Of a stretch of 64,000 nucleotides of DNA, positions 38,115 through 49,312 are shown piece after piece. Origin of the DNA: Chalciporus piperatus (Eukaryota > Basidiomycota > Agaricomycetes > Boletales > Boletaceae); the NCBI GenBank assembly GCA_038093975.1, contig JBBPTG010000024.1, forward strand, positions 167,899 through 231,898, written 5' to 3'. Numbering within the stretch: position 1 is the stretch's first letter; every line of letters starts with the position of its first letter. A model generated the notes under the pieces. The model made no database searches and was not told the DNA's origin. It saw only the letters and a list, made by a program, of their open reading frames with translations. The position numbers and the translations under genes were made by a program.

Positions 38115-40560
38115 ATGTCGACGAGCGGGTTAAAAGCGATAGCCCCAGTGCCAACTGCGGCAGATTTCTTGGACATCGTCCTATCAAAAACTCAAAGAAA
38201 AACCCCCACGGTACGCCGACATATATCTCGCAAGTACTTCAGGCTGATATCGTTCAAATCTTTCTAGGTAATCCACAAAAACTTCAAGATCAGTCGTATA
38301 CGGAACTTCTACATGCGCAAGGTCAAGTTTACTCAGGACTCCTTCGATGAGAAGCTCGGGGCTATCCTCACTGAGTTCCCAATCCTCGATGTATGCCATA
38401 TGCTTGACATGCTGTCCTTCTTGGCTTACGGTTTCCCGTTGTGTAGGATTTGCATCCTTTCCTCGCCTCTCTCATGAATGTGCTTTACGACAAAAATCAC
38501 TACAAGCTCGCTCTCGGCCAACTTCGTACCGCTCGTCATCTGATCGACTCGATAGCAAAGGACTATGTCCGTTTGCTCAAGTTCGGTGACAGCTTATACC
38601 GATGCAAGCAACTCAAAACGGCCGCGCTGGGTCGGTAAGTCATGCGATAACACTCGAGCCTTCCACTATTTATCTCAGTCATTTAGCATGGCTACCGTCA
38701 TGCGGAGGCAAAAAGATCCGCTAGCTTATCTCGAGCAAGTCAGGCAACACATCTCGCGTCTCCCAGCAATAGATCCCAACACGCGGACACTCCTTATTTG
38801 TGGCTATCCGAACGTCGGAAAATCTTCCTTCATCAACAAAGTTACCCGGGCCGACGTCGATGTTCAGCCATATGCCTTCACCACAAAATCTCTCTTCGTT
38901 GGTCACCTAGACTATAAGTATTTGCGGTGGCAAGTTATTGATACCCCTGGTATATTGGACCACCCGCTGGAAGAGATGAACACGATTGAGATGCAGAGCA
39001 TTACGGCGCTGGCGCATCTCAAGAGTTGTGTTTTGTATTTTATGGACCTTAGCGAACAGTGCGGTTACACCGTGGAAGCACAAGTAAGATTTACCGCCGT
39101 AAGGAGGCATCTATCTGATGTATTCTTCACAGTGTAAACTCTTCCACTCTATCAAACCACTTTTCACTGGTAAACCGGTGATGCTCGTCATCAACAAAAT
39201 CGACGTTAAGCGTCTCGAAGACCTTACACCCGAAATCCGAGAACTAGTCCAGGAGATCATTGACGCGGAAGACGTCCAATGTGTCCAGGTGTCGTGTTAC
39301 TCCGAAGATGGTGTTATGGAACTTAAAAACAAAGCCTGCGATGCTCTTCTTTCCCACCGCGTCGAATCGAAGCTCAAAGGAACCAAGATCAACGCAGTCA
39401 TTAACCGTATTCATGTCGCGCAACCTACTCCTCGCGATGACGTCGTACGCGCACCTTTCGTCCCCGATGCTGTGAAAGGCTACAAGAAGTACGACAAGAA
39501 CGATCCTAATAAAAGAACACTTCTTCGAGATATTGAGCTGGAGGAGGAACGCGATGGCGTCTTCAGCATCAACTTGAAAAGTAAGTCGTCGGCGATCTCC
39601 TCCGAACGATCGTCGTTGACTGATCATCGCACTTCCTAGCCAACTACCTGCTCGCAAACCCTGAGTGGAAGTTCGACACCATTCCCGAATTCATGGACGG
39701 CAAGAATGTTGCCGACTTCATTGATCCTGATATCGCCGAGAAGCTCGAGGCACTTGAACGCGAAGAGGAGAAACTTGAAGCAGAGGGCTTCTATGACAGC
39801 GAAGGAGACATGGTATTCATCTTTCCTTGCTTGATGTTTTGCTTCCTAAACATCTGGTTGTTTCAGTACGATTCTGAGGACGAGCGCGAAGAGACTGAAG
39901 CGCAGAAGGCGCTTTCCCACAAAATACACTCTCAAAGTATCAAGAAGTCGAAAAAGAATCAAGCTCGCCTTCCACGGACAGCTGGGCTTCGGACGATTAG
40001 CGAGCTATCGACGGAACTCAAGAAAGCTGGATTCGACCCTAGTAGCATTGAGGCACGCGCGGGCGTGCTGGCCAAGGCACAAGCAGCGAAACGGAAGCGG
40101 GCAGATGCGGACGAGGATGTGGATATGGAAGATGCCGAGGACGGCGACGAGGGCGACGAGGGCGATTGGATGGACGTCGATGGCATGGAACAACCCACCA
40201 GCAAACGTGCCAGGGGTAACTCTGGAGCTGTCATGGCGAAGAACCCAAGAGCGCCACGGACGAACCGTCAACTTGCGGGCATGCGGGATGACCAGGTAAA
40301 TTGACAATATCGCTTTGTTTTGTACGATTACTTCATCTAACGCTTTCTCCAGCAAGCATCAAAGGCCGTCAAGCTACGCAACCTTGGTCAACGTGAACGT
40401 AACATGCACGCCAAGGCCGGTGAGAGTGATCGTGCTATCAGAGTCAAAAAGGTTCGCTCTCTTCTCCGTGTCCTTGGTTACGTAAACCTGATGGTGGTTT
40501 CTCCAGCCAAAGCATTTGTTTGCTGGCAAACGAAAGGGTGGGAAGACAGACAGGCGTTAA
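38115..40560 (+). CDS. NOG1: Nucleolar GTP-binding protein 1 (60S ribosome biogenesis)
   Basis: Nine exons: 38115-38210, 38268-38390, 38447-38634, 38687-39083, 39133-39580, 39640-39812, 39867-40295, 40353-40451, 40507-40560; 668 aa, typical for NOG1. The N terminus has [16 protein letters not shown]. The GTPase domain has G1 [12 protein letters not shown], the switch region with YAFTTKSL, G3 DTPGILDHP and G4 NKID. The C-terminal half has the NOG1 tail: YDSEDE, acidic stretches, and the end [16 protein letters not shown]1 is a nucleolar GTPase of pre-60S particles, needed for late rRNA processing and assembly. Intron 6 (39813-39866) is 54 nt, in phase and stop-free, so its retention would add 18 residues (see findings). 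Confidence 0.96.
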
Positions 40561-41820
40561 TTCACTGGGTCTGTGGATGTATTTGTTTCCTATCGCCGTG
40601 TATTTCGGCACCCCTGCGCGTGGCGAGTCTCGAGGCTTCTGATGAGAACGTTCACTGTGGTGTATGACTATAACCAGCGGCTTCAAATGAACTCAAACAT
40701 GTGTGTGACAGCAGCGAGCTCAAGGAAGCGCTGCGTTTCAGATATCGGCAGCGCATCATTTCTAAAGGATACGTTACCTAATGGTTGCGTGCAAATGTCT
40801 CCCGAGACCTTTCTCCGGGTCAAGGCGGCGTAAAAGTGGTTCATCCCCTTTCATTGCCTAATCAGCCTATCTCTGTCGAAGTTTCGGTCATCCGGGTGAT
40901 GAGCTTTCGCGAACCCGTACCGATCATGAGCGACATTCAAAAGTAGTTCCAGAACGTTCATATCTCGTCCACCAGGTCCGACTAAAACAGACGCCAGCCA
41001 AGGGAACGGATAAAAGTACCAATATTTCCCGGGCGCTGACCACGGAGCGAATCCTCAATCCGTTTGTGAAAGTGGAAGGATGTGTAACCACGGATCGATT
41101 TGCAATGGAGTCATTTCAAAGTCATTGCGGTGGTGGCCTTACACTGATGGAATGGTAGTCGTTAGCAGATGGACGATTGGTCAAGAATGGTGGAGAACGG
41201 TGGAAGGCACTCACAATGGATCCATCACGACGGACATTTGAAGTAACATTTCTTCCATACACGAAGGAGCCCAATACGATGGAGGCGACAGGAATCGACC
41301 AAGACATTCAAACCATTTGCTGCTTTGGCCGCGGCCATACAAGCGTCATAAACGCGAGTGTCTCCAGTGGTTGGTACGGTAGATGACGAATATAGTCTTA
41401 CCTCTGGGCATCGCATATTGTGCAAGGGTGGGGTGAAGAGGGGGCGGAATAGCCGGTAGCGACACCCTGGTTCTCTCCCATGGATGCAGGCGATACGTCC
41501 TGAATGGACGACTCTTTACACCCTCCTGACCGTTTGTGACACAGTACGTTGGCTTTTTAGGAAAGTTAGAATCCCCAAGCCCAGAAAACACCACGTGCAT
41601 ACCTCGCCGCGGTGGCGCGTCCATAATATCCACAGCATTTCGTAGCTGTGTGTTCGGATGCCCCGGCGTCATGCTGGAGCCTACCGGTAGCAGGAGGTGC
41701 GCGATAGTAGAGTAACCGGTCCCGACGTTCGGGTCTATATCAACTCGGATCGACAGCGGTTGGATCCTCACCTCCCACAACAAGTCCGAGCCACTCCACA
41801 ATCTGCCCTCAACGGACATC
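40561..41820. other. Intergenic region, no confident gene
   Basis: A minus-strand frame at 41307-41215 encodes a short hydrophobic start (MSWSIPVASIVLGSF) followed by a GTGAGT donor. It might be a very small membrane protein, but I could not complete it. Longer minus frames at 41346-41885 run antisense to the next gene and carry no motif. Confidence 0.35.
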
Positions 41821-42486
41821 ATGACCGCCATGACTGCCAAGTTGATTTCCCTCAGAGGTACGTCCTGTGCATTTGGTTTCCGCACGAAACGTCGTAGTAA
41901 AACGACAATCGGGGCCTGGTGTAGCCTTCATCGCGTACGACCTGCCAACGAAGAAGGTTCTCAAACTCTTTTGCGCAAAGATGCGAGTTCGGATCCGGGT
42001 GGGGAAACAAGAGTTTGTCTCCTCCACAGTCAAAGCTGGCAACCGAGGTGAAACGGAAGAAGAGACACCGGTATCATGTACCCAATGGGACGATGATTTC
42101 TCGAGGTGAGAATCATGCGCTGACACCACGTTACACGATTGTACTGATCCATGGGACTTGGAAGGCTCGAGCTCAATGATAATGAACTATTTGAAGTTGA
42201 GATCGAAGAACGGAGGTTCCTACTAGGGTGGTACAAGTGCGTTCGACGCACGGAACAAACGACCATCCGAAGAATCAGAGAAGCAAGTGGCAATGATGGT
42301 AAGCCCTGATAGAACTCGGTTGCAACGCCAATCCACTCACCTTGTCTGTTAGACTCTGAGCTCGCGCTGCCACTGTATGATGGGCAGTCCATAGGATACA
42401 CTGGACAGCACGGCAGACAAGGCATTACAATGGGCGACATCATATTCACGCCGACGTATGCTAGCGAAGGCTCGTTGTCGGATTGA
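41821..42486 (+). CDS. Small C2-domain-like protein, unknown function
   Basis: Four exons: 41821-41857, 41898-42105, 42165-42298, 42353-42486; 170 aa with all phases kept. The N-terminal ~95 residues (MTAKLISLR, LPTKKVLKLFCAKMRVRIRVG, QWDDDFSRLELNDNELFEVEI) resemble beta strands and loops of a single C2 sandwich, with an acidic WDDDF where calcium-binding loops often lie. The C-terminal part (LPLYDGQSIGYTGQHGRQG, GDIIFTP) has no match I know. C2 domains bind membranes or proteins. The assignment rests on pattern only; the coding nature rests on the consistent splicing. Confidence 0.55.
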
Positions 42487-42912
42487 AGCTTCAGCCATGC
42501 TATGCCCAAACCAAGCCCAAGCAAAAAAAATATGCACTCAGTCATTATGTTCATCAACCATACAAGTACGTCATGCATATGGACCATATCAACTCTAGCA
42601 TACAGAACGCATGTAGTTTAAATTAGTGCATGCTTAGTGCATACCTATTTCTCCTTATTAACTTACTGTAACATATTCCCCAATCATAAGTGAATGTTCA
42701 ATGTGGAAGAAGAGCGGGAGCGCTTTGTCTTGTTGGTGAACTCCATATGTCAGTGGAACTTGACCGTTTGAACCTCGAAATACGAGCGCTTGAGCAGCTG
42801 CTCTGATCGTGGTACTGATTCAAACGCCACGGGCTACATGATTTTCATCGTATATTCAAGTACTGTTGTTACACTGATTGGGGAGGATTGCGGTGAATCT
42901 AGAAGCAACGCA
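42487..42912. other. Intergenic region between convergent genes
   Basis: AT-richer than the surroundings; holds the 3' flanks of the C2-like gene (plus) and the TKL kinase (minus). No other feature seen. Confidence 0.4.
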
Positions 42913-44409
42913 TCATCTAGATAATCGAGAGTTGATAAATTCAACAACCCCCTTGCTTGACGGCCGTTTGCAAGGACTTGCCCAGCAAGCCTGCACGAAG
43001 TCCCACAGCTCCTCGGGGATGGCTTTACCATCCCACGCGGGCTGTCGAGGTGGTTTCGATCCATGCGAGATCATGATAACTATCTGTGCGACCCTCCGAA
43101 TCCCATAGAACGGAATCTTTCCGCTTAGTGTCTACCAGTGAAAGAACTTGATTAGGAGGTAGACGAGAAACCAAAACGCGAGTAGCGAACCTCGAGCATG
43201 ATGCTTCCAAACGAGTAGATATCAGCTTGTTGGCTCGATAGCTGCGACACTGGTATTCCCTCGATGCAAGCATCGAAGAGTTCAGGAGCTGCCCAACGAA
43301 TGTTCCCCGGAAACTCGAACAGGCCCGACAGGGGAGTTGTGTCCGTAACGAGCGCGAATATCGTCGAGAGCCCAAAGTCAGATAGGAACGCTCGGCCTTC
43401 TGTATCGATTAGGACGTTTGACTGGAATAATGTCCCGTGAGCATCGCTGTAAATATGTCCAAAGTGCAAACGAGGTGACATACACCACTGAGATCGCCGT
43501 GGACAATGTTCTGAGAGTGCACTGTCCCGGCTGCTGAGTTTAAGGTGGGATGAACTGCCCCTGTTGAAACTCACAATATTTGAGGCCTTCTGCTATGTCT
43601 GAGAGCTGACGTGGATTTTAATTATTGGCCACCATCCATTTGGCCGAAATACATACCAGAAACATCCTCCTGGTTAAATCGAGCTGTGTTTCAGATTTCT
43701 CCAAGTACTCGGACAAGGTGCCGTTCTCTGCCCACGGACAGACGAGAGCAGGGAGGGGTCCAAATCCGTCCGCAATGCCATACAAAGGCAGAATGTTACG
43801 GTGATTTAGACTAAGCCAGATGTCGAGTTCCCGCTCAACAGCCTGAAAAAGTGGTGAGATGAAGGCCGAAACTCGACCACAAACGCAACAAACCTGTCGC
43901 TTAATTTGAAGTTCGTCTCCATCCAGCATCAAAGGTCGAACGGCTTTAACGACCACCTGTATCAGAGCATTGTCACGTTAAACGCGCAAGATATCACAAA
44001 GCCAACTTACCCGCTCGGGTGACCGTTTCATTTGCAGCTGGCAGCTCCAGACATCGCTGAAGCCACCATAGGCTGCAGGATATGCGTTGATCCGCACTAT
44101 CCATTCAGTGAGGTTCCTGACGCATTTCGCATACCTCTTCACGGAGATATGGTTCCGATATAGGTGGGGGAAAGCCCCCGGGAAAGAAAATCTGTCCTTT
44201 CCGCCGGTCTCGCCAGTTTCGGCATCCCACAACACCAGAGCCAAAAGGTAGCGTATCACTACTTCAGGCCTGATGGTGCCGGATGCAAGGAAGAAGTATC
44301 GCACCCAGCAACGACCGGGGCTGGGCGGTGAAGAGTTATTTCTGCAAGGCGCGTAGTGAGCGCAGACTCCCGACTTGTAGATCATCTTGGAAACCACGAG
44401 CACGGGCAC
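42913..44409 (-). CDS. TKL-type protein kinase (N terminus uncertain)
   Basis: Exons: 44409?-44011, 43956-43894, 43842-43657, 43605-43575, 43521-43484, 43421-43191, 43131-42913; up to 388 aa. Kinase landmarks: glycine loop YGGFSDVW, lysine in VVVKAVRP, hinge CPWAENGTLSEYL, catalytic HGDLSGSNVL, DFGLST, and WAAPELF. The C-lobe ends with SGKIPFYG and CWASPCKRPS. HGDL replaces HRDL, as in other fungal TKL kinases. The first exon is open up to ATG 44409, but its first ~90 residues do not look kinase-like; the true start may be an internal ATG or an upstream exon. Exons 4 and 5 are 31 and 38 nt. Acceptor GGTAG at 43132 avoids an in-frame stop. Biological role unknown. Confidence 0.8.
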
Positions 44410-45044
44410 ATTCTTCGCGTCGGCCCAACGACTTTATACCGTATGTCTATGTTGGCGTGCACTCCAATTCTGTGGACCCTCCGTAGGAATGGTAGTTCCT
44501 GAAAGCGCTTGTTTGGAGGCATGATCGAAGCCAACGGGCGGGGGTTCACGCTCTGGTTGGCCGAACCCTCCATGAGGGCTTGCCAACGACTGATGAGTTG
44601 CTACCCGATGTAAGTTGGAGGGCTCCAATTGCAAGCGGCTCATAATTGCTGTGCCCCCTCCAATTGCCCTCCAACTTCCAAGTCTTGGAGTGCGGCCAAA
44701 ATGGGCGTGAGAGAGCTTGCCAACATGTCACAGTCCGTCTAAGTTAGCAAACCATCACGTTGCAACGAAACCCACAAGTCCATCCAAGCAAGCAATCGGC
44801 GCGAGCGAGGCAGCCTGAGAAATCTCGGAGAGCCTGTTGCTTAAGATTTGGTGGAGAGGAACCTCAGATTCGCGACAACGAAACCTTCCCGCATGATGTC
44901 ATATTTTTGCATATTTCATGTGTGAAAAAGAGCAGGTAAACAGACGTATGAAGCAAAAGCATGGACATCGAGACATTTCGTGTACTGCCGGATTCCAACG
45001 GAGACCCAACCCTCCAAGTACGCCCCAGCCTGCATGGAATTAAT
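44410..45044. other. Intergenic region
   Basis: Upstream of the TKL kinase and downstream of RPS0, both on the minus strand. No coding exon or repeat recognised. Confidence 0.4.
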
Positions 45045-46030
45045 TTAATCCCATCCGCTAGCAGCTGGCTCGGCACCCCAACCTGATTGGGGCTCTGCTG
45101 CCCAGTCGGTCGCTTGGCCGCCACCCTCTGCAGCCCAGTCGAGAGCACCTGTCATATCAAAAGTTTTAGTCGACGACCCAGCTTCGCTTTAAATTTGCTT
45201 ACCACCCTCTGCAGCAACCAAAGCAGGGTTGATAGAACCTGCCTGAGGAGCGGACGTGACGTCCCACTCTGAGAGACCACCGGCCTGGCCTTCTGGCTCG
45301 GCAGCAGCGAGCTTGGCCTGAGCCTCCTCCTGTTGCTGTCTCTCCACCTCCTCGGGATCACGGTAGAAGAACATGTCGACCATGACGTTCCAGCCATCAG
45401 GCGTGCGAGGAATGGTACCACGCAACCTGAGGACTTCACGTGCAAGCAGCCACCAGATCAAACCAATGGAGTGACGAGTCTTGTTGTTTGTGGGAATGGC
45501 AATGTCGACGAACTTAAGGGGAGCGTCGGTGTCGCAAAGGGCGATGACGGGGATGTTGACGTAGGATGCCTCGCGAATTGCCTGGTGGTCAACACGAGGG
45601 TCGGTAACGATGATGAGACGAGGCTCCTTGAAAGAGCGGGTGATATAGTTGGTGAAAGAACCGGGAGTAAAGCGACCAGCGATAGCCTGAGCCCCGGTGC
45701 TGGCAGCGAATTTCAAGACACCACGGTGGCCGTAAGGGCGGGCGGAGATGACACAAACATCGTTGGGGTTCTCGACGGCAGCGATTACACGGGCAGCGAA
45801 AACAAGCTTCTCCCAGGTCTTTCCGATGTTGAGGATGTGGATACCTTTGTTGTCGAGGTCAAGTCAGTAGTTGCATCGAGACAACAGGACTCACCGTCAA
45901 CTCTTCGTTTCCAGACGTAAGGCTCCATCTGCTTGTCGCAGTTTTTGGTTCCAATGTGGCATTGGGCAGCCAGGAGAAGTTGAATCTCCTCATCGGTAGC
46001 GCTTAGAACCGAGGGTAGTTTTGAGGACAT
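45045..46030 (-). CDS. RPS0: 40S ribosomal protein S0 (RPSA/uS2 family)
   Basis: Exons: 46030-45895, 45844-45203, 45148-45045; 293 aa, the usual length. Signatures: [53 protein letters not shown] and [13 protein letters not shown]. The C-terminal tail has the family's DW(A/T)A repeats ([18 protein letters not shown]) and ends GWD. It is a component of the small ribosomal subunit head and is needed for 18S rRNA 3' maturation. The acidic tail is encoded largely by the last exon. Confidence 0.97.
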
Positions 46031-46816
46031 GATTGGACCTGGATGATCATCAGTACCGTGGTCACTATCTCATCCATATGTGCAGTCCGCCATCCACCCC
46101 TCCACCCCAACGAAATCCGACTTGTGGAAATCACAGCGTGGTGAATGGATAGATGCACGCACCGTTGGCGGTGTTTTGGACTTGCACGTCGTCTTGAGCG
46201 ACGTTGGCTGGCTTTTGTGGATTCCTGGCTTCGTCCTCGCCGCAGTACTCTCCGAGACTACACTCACGAGCCCGCTCGGCTATTGCCGCTCAGATTCACA
46301 CGCAGTCACAACCATCTTAGGTCAATTACCCCTGCCCGATACCTCCCAGCTTTCGAGTTGGAGCAGGCCGAGAGGACATGTGAGAATGCGTAACAACTGT
46401 CCCCCTATGCACGCATCTCGCCTTCTTGTTTTTGGCGATTGGATCTCTGCCTTCTCAGCGATTCGACGTCATCCATCGCAATGATTCTCGTTTCCCGGTT
46501 TCCCAACCCACGGAGCGATCTAGGAAATGCATCACACTTCGTTTCGGCTACTATACTGCCAATTACCTGCGGTCGTCCTCCCGAGTAAAGGCGTACCAGT
46601 TACAGTGCTTTGCATGTAAATCCGCCGCGCGAAATTTCACAAGGCGGTTTGTTTGGCCCACTTTGAACCACCAAACAGAGTGACATTGTGTCACACCACA
46701 ACATCCTCGAAGTACTTACTGAGTGTGAAGGGTGAAAATACACTGTAAATACTTATGAACTACTCGAATGAATATCCGCAATTCAGAATCCATCCCTCGG
46801 CCATCTCGGAAGTGAC
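46031..46816. other. RPS0 promoter region, up to the retrotransposon nest
   Basis: Contains the RPS0 5' flank. No gene or RNA recognised before the first LTR at 46817. Confidence 0.4.
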
Positions 46817-47271
46817 TGTTATAGTATTTAAAAACTTTTCAAACTTTTGCCAACAACGGTATTCGAACTCTGGACTTTGTCTACAACTTAGGGGTCAAGC
46901 CGGATTCATCTTAATCCGCTCCGGTAGTCCCTATAGCATTACATAAACTATTACATAATCAGGTCACGTGACAAAAAGTCCAGACTTAGATGAGTCAGCA
47001 ATGATGTCATGGCCTAGACCCTAATCCGTGCCTGGTACCTTTTCTTATCATCGTACCATTTACCTTATTTATCTTTCCCTTTGTGTTTTCCTTATTCGGC
47101 TGTTGGTCTGTGCGCACTTCTCAATAGTATATAAGTAGCCCTGTACTTATCACAGACCCCAGTCTAATCCATTTGTTGCTTCACCGCAATTAAGTTTTAG
47201 TACTCAGCATACTCCTTCGCAAGGCCTAGTGTTGCCTTAAGTCCCTGCCGTGTTGTGACTCAGTCATAACA
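46817..47271 (+). repeat. 5' LTR of element A
   Basis: 455 bp, TG...CA ends (TGTTATAG ... TCATAACA). A TATA box lies at 47128-47135 (TATATAAG), implying a U3/R boundary near 47160. A TGACTCA motif is at 47256-47262. Confidence 0.95.
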
Positions 47272-47980
47272 CTTGGATTAGACTTGAAAACACCGCCCGG
47301 ACTCTAGGGCTAAAGAGTTGGTCGTTGACCGTTGGTGTACGTGACACACTAAGAGAAAGCAACTCTACCCACTGCTGCATATACGGTTGTCCGCCGTCTA
47401 AATACGGATAAAGTTGCTGTTCCCCATAGTGCACTAGGGGCTCTTTCGTGGTTCGAGACGTCTTGGGGTCTGCGCAAGCACTAGCCCTCTGACTGAAGAC
47501 ACCACGCAGGTTCGTGTGATCACCTGTTGACGTCACACATCCGCCATCTGGCTATTCTATTCTTTTGGGCCAGCCTTTAGTGCCCCGTTCCTGTTATCCT
47601 CAGTACTATAGTATTTTGTTCGAAGACCGGATTGGGATCGTGCCCAATTGCGAAGGACGACAAGGGAAAAGCGCGTCGCCGCCCCCTTGGCTGAGTCATA
47701 CGTAGCAACGTAAGCCGGCAGCACCGCCGAGGTACAAAAATAGAAAACAATAAAAAAATAATATCCTGTATTACGATAGCTTTTGCTGCTGCTCGAAAAA
47801 TAGAAGTTCGAGAGTAGTATATGTGTAAAATCAAATCAGATCTTGGGAAAATTCCTCAGAAGGTCTGCCGAGATTCCGATAAGCGTCGCAGGTATTACCT
47901 CCGCTCGAAAAAATATTTTCTTCGTCCTCGTGTCTGTCATCCCCAGAGAACCTTTGGAAGATAGGGTTCAGTAAGGATAT
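47272..47980 (+). other. Leader of element A between 5' LTR and gag
   Basis: Untranslated 709 nt. The bases after the LTR (CTTGGATTAGACTTG) do not match a tRNA 3' end that I recognise, so the primer-binding site is unassigned; self-priming as in Tf1-like elements is possible. Confidence 0.5.
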
Positions 47981-49312
47981 ATGTCAGCAGAGTTCTTAGA
48001 TCAAGAAACACAAGCTCAAGGTTACAGATCTCCCCCACGTCACTTCCCTTCCTCATCCGAAAGTTCACATCCTCCTACTCCCCGTCCCGAAACTCCGATG
48101 GCAGATCCCGCTGATCCCATCGCTGCTCTCACCGCCGCTCTGAAGGCGCTCATTTCAGACAATTCGGACTCTGTGTCCAAAAAGGTTGCTGACCCTGGGA
48201 AATGGGATGGTGACCGCACCAAATTCCGTTTATGGTGGGCGCAGGTTAACGCCTGGCAGTCCGTCCATACGTGGAAAAACAACAAGGTTCGATGCCTCGC
48301 CGTACTCTCACGGTTAGAAGGAAAAGCGGCTGGGTTCGCCCAGATGACAATAGAAAAATGGTCTCGATATGAACTATTACCACCGCCACCCGTAGAAGGC
48401 GAACCAGAACCTGATCGAGCACCCCTGGGACTACTAGCATGGCCCACGTGGACAATATTTTCACATCTCCTTAAAGCACATTTTCAAATAGACGTTCTCG
48501 CTCATGAGAGTCTTCGAAAATTGGAAGCATTGAAGCAGGCTGGGAAACCTGTGGATATCTTCCTTCAGGAGTTTGAATTGTTGAAAGCGGAATCGGAGAT
48601 AGAAGACGCTCATGCCAAAGAGATTCTGAAAAAGGCAATAGATTACAAAATCTATTATCAGGCGCAAATCAACACCAATGTTGATGAGCAAAATCTGACC
48701 AACACGATCGACACCTACCGAAAGTTGGGTCGAACTTTCGAACGTATCGTTGTTGAACGCGGTGCTCCAGTTCGTCAGGCACCCGCGACTGCGCCAAGGC
48801 CTTCATCATCATATCCGTATCTTCCCCCTCGTTACCCAATTGCATCACGTCCGCTCCCACGTCCCCCCGCTCCGTATGCGGCCCCCCGTTTCACTCCCAC
48901 AGGCACACAGCCTGGTCGTGGAGCCCCGATGGATCTGTCGGCACAGCAAATGCCAAGATCCCCCGTTCGGGGAAACTGTTTCAATTGCGACCAGCCAGGT
49001 CATTTTGCAAACGCGTGCCCAAAGCCCCACAGGCCGCGTCAGAGACAAGTTGTTATGTGGGATCCATACTCGCAACAATACGTTGAGTCTTCCCTGCCGT
49101 TTGACAACCGGCAGATGCCCTTCGCAGGTACCATCCCTGCACCCTACCCTCCTACCCCTTCCCCCTACCCCGCTGGCCCGTCCACCAGCACAAGTTACAT
49201 GTCGCATCAAGCGGCATATACCAATCAAGAAGCGGAAGCGTACTGGCGCGACCGCATTGAATCAGAAGCCAAGGCACAGGCAGCCGAAGCTTTAAAAGGA
49301 AACAGCCAATGA
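47981..49312 (+). CDS. Gag of element A
   Basis: 443 aa. The capsid-like core has GKWDGDRTKFRLWWAQV and LAVLSRLEGKAAGFA. A Pro-rich stretch follows, then one zinc knuckle CFNCDQPGHFANACP (CX2CX4HX4C), and a Pro/Tyr-rich end. Gag forms the virus-like particle and its knuckle binds element RNA. The frame ends in TGA at 49310-49312, sharing bases with the pol ATG (ATGA). A slippery heptamer lies 13 nt before the stop. Confidence 0.92.
   Translation: MSAEFLDQETQAQGYRSPPRHFPSSSESSHPPTPRPETPMADPADPIAALTAALKALISDNSDSVSKKVADPGKWDGDRTKFRLWWAQVNAWQSVHTWKNNKVRCLAVLSRLEGKAAGFAQMTIEKWSRYELLPPPPVEGEPEPDRAPLGLLAWPTWTIFSHLLKAHFQIDVLAHESLRKLEALKQAGKPVDIFLQEFELLKAESEIEDAHAKEILKKAIDYKIYYQAQINTNVDEQNLTNTIDTYRKLGRTFERIVVERGAPVRQAPATAPRPSSSYPYLPPRYPIASRPLPRPPAPYAAPRFTPTGTQPGRGAPMDLSAQQMPRSPVRGNCFNCDQPGHFANACPKPHRPRQRQVVMWDPYSQQYVESSLPFDNRQMPFAGTIPAPYPPTPSPYPAGPSTSTSYMSHQAAYTNQEAEAYWRDRIESEAKAQAAEALKGNSQ
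49291..49297 (+). promoter_or_regulatory. Slippery heptamer T TTA AAA at the gag-pol junction of element A
   Basis: In the gag frame the bases read gcT TTA AAA, matching the X XXY YYZ rule for -1 frameshifting. A -1 slip enters the pol frame, which is open from here on. A stop-restart on the overlapping ATGA at 49309 is the alternative. Confidence 0.5.

Noticed and set aside
41346..41885. 179-codon minus-strand frame
   Set aside because: No recognisable domain, and it is antisense to the first exon of the C2-like gene, whose spliced product is more convincing.
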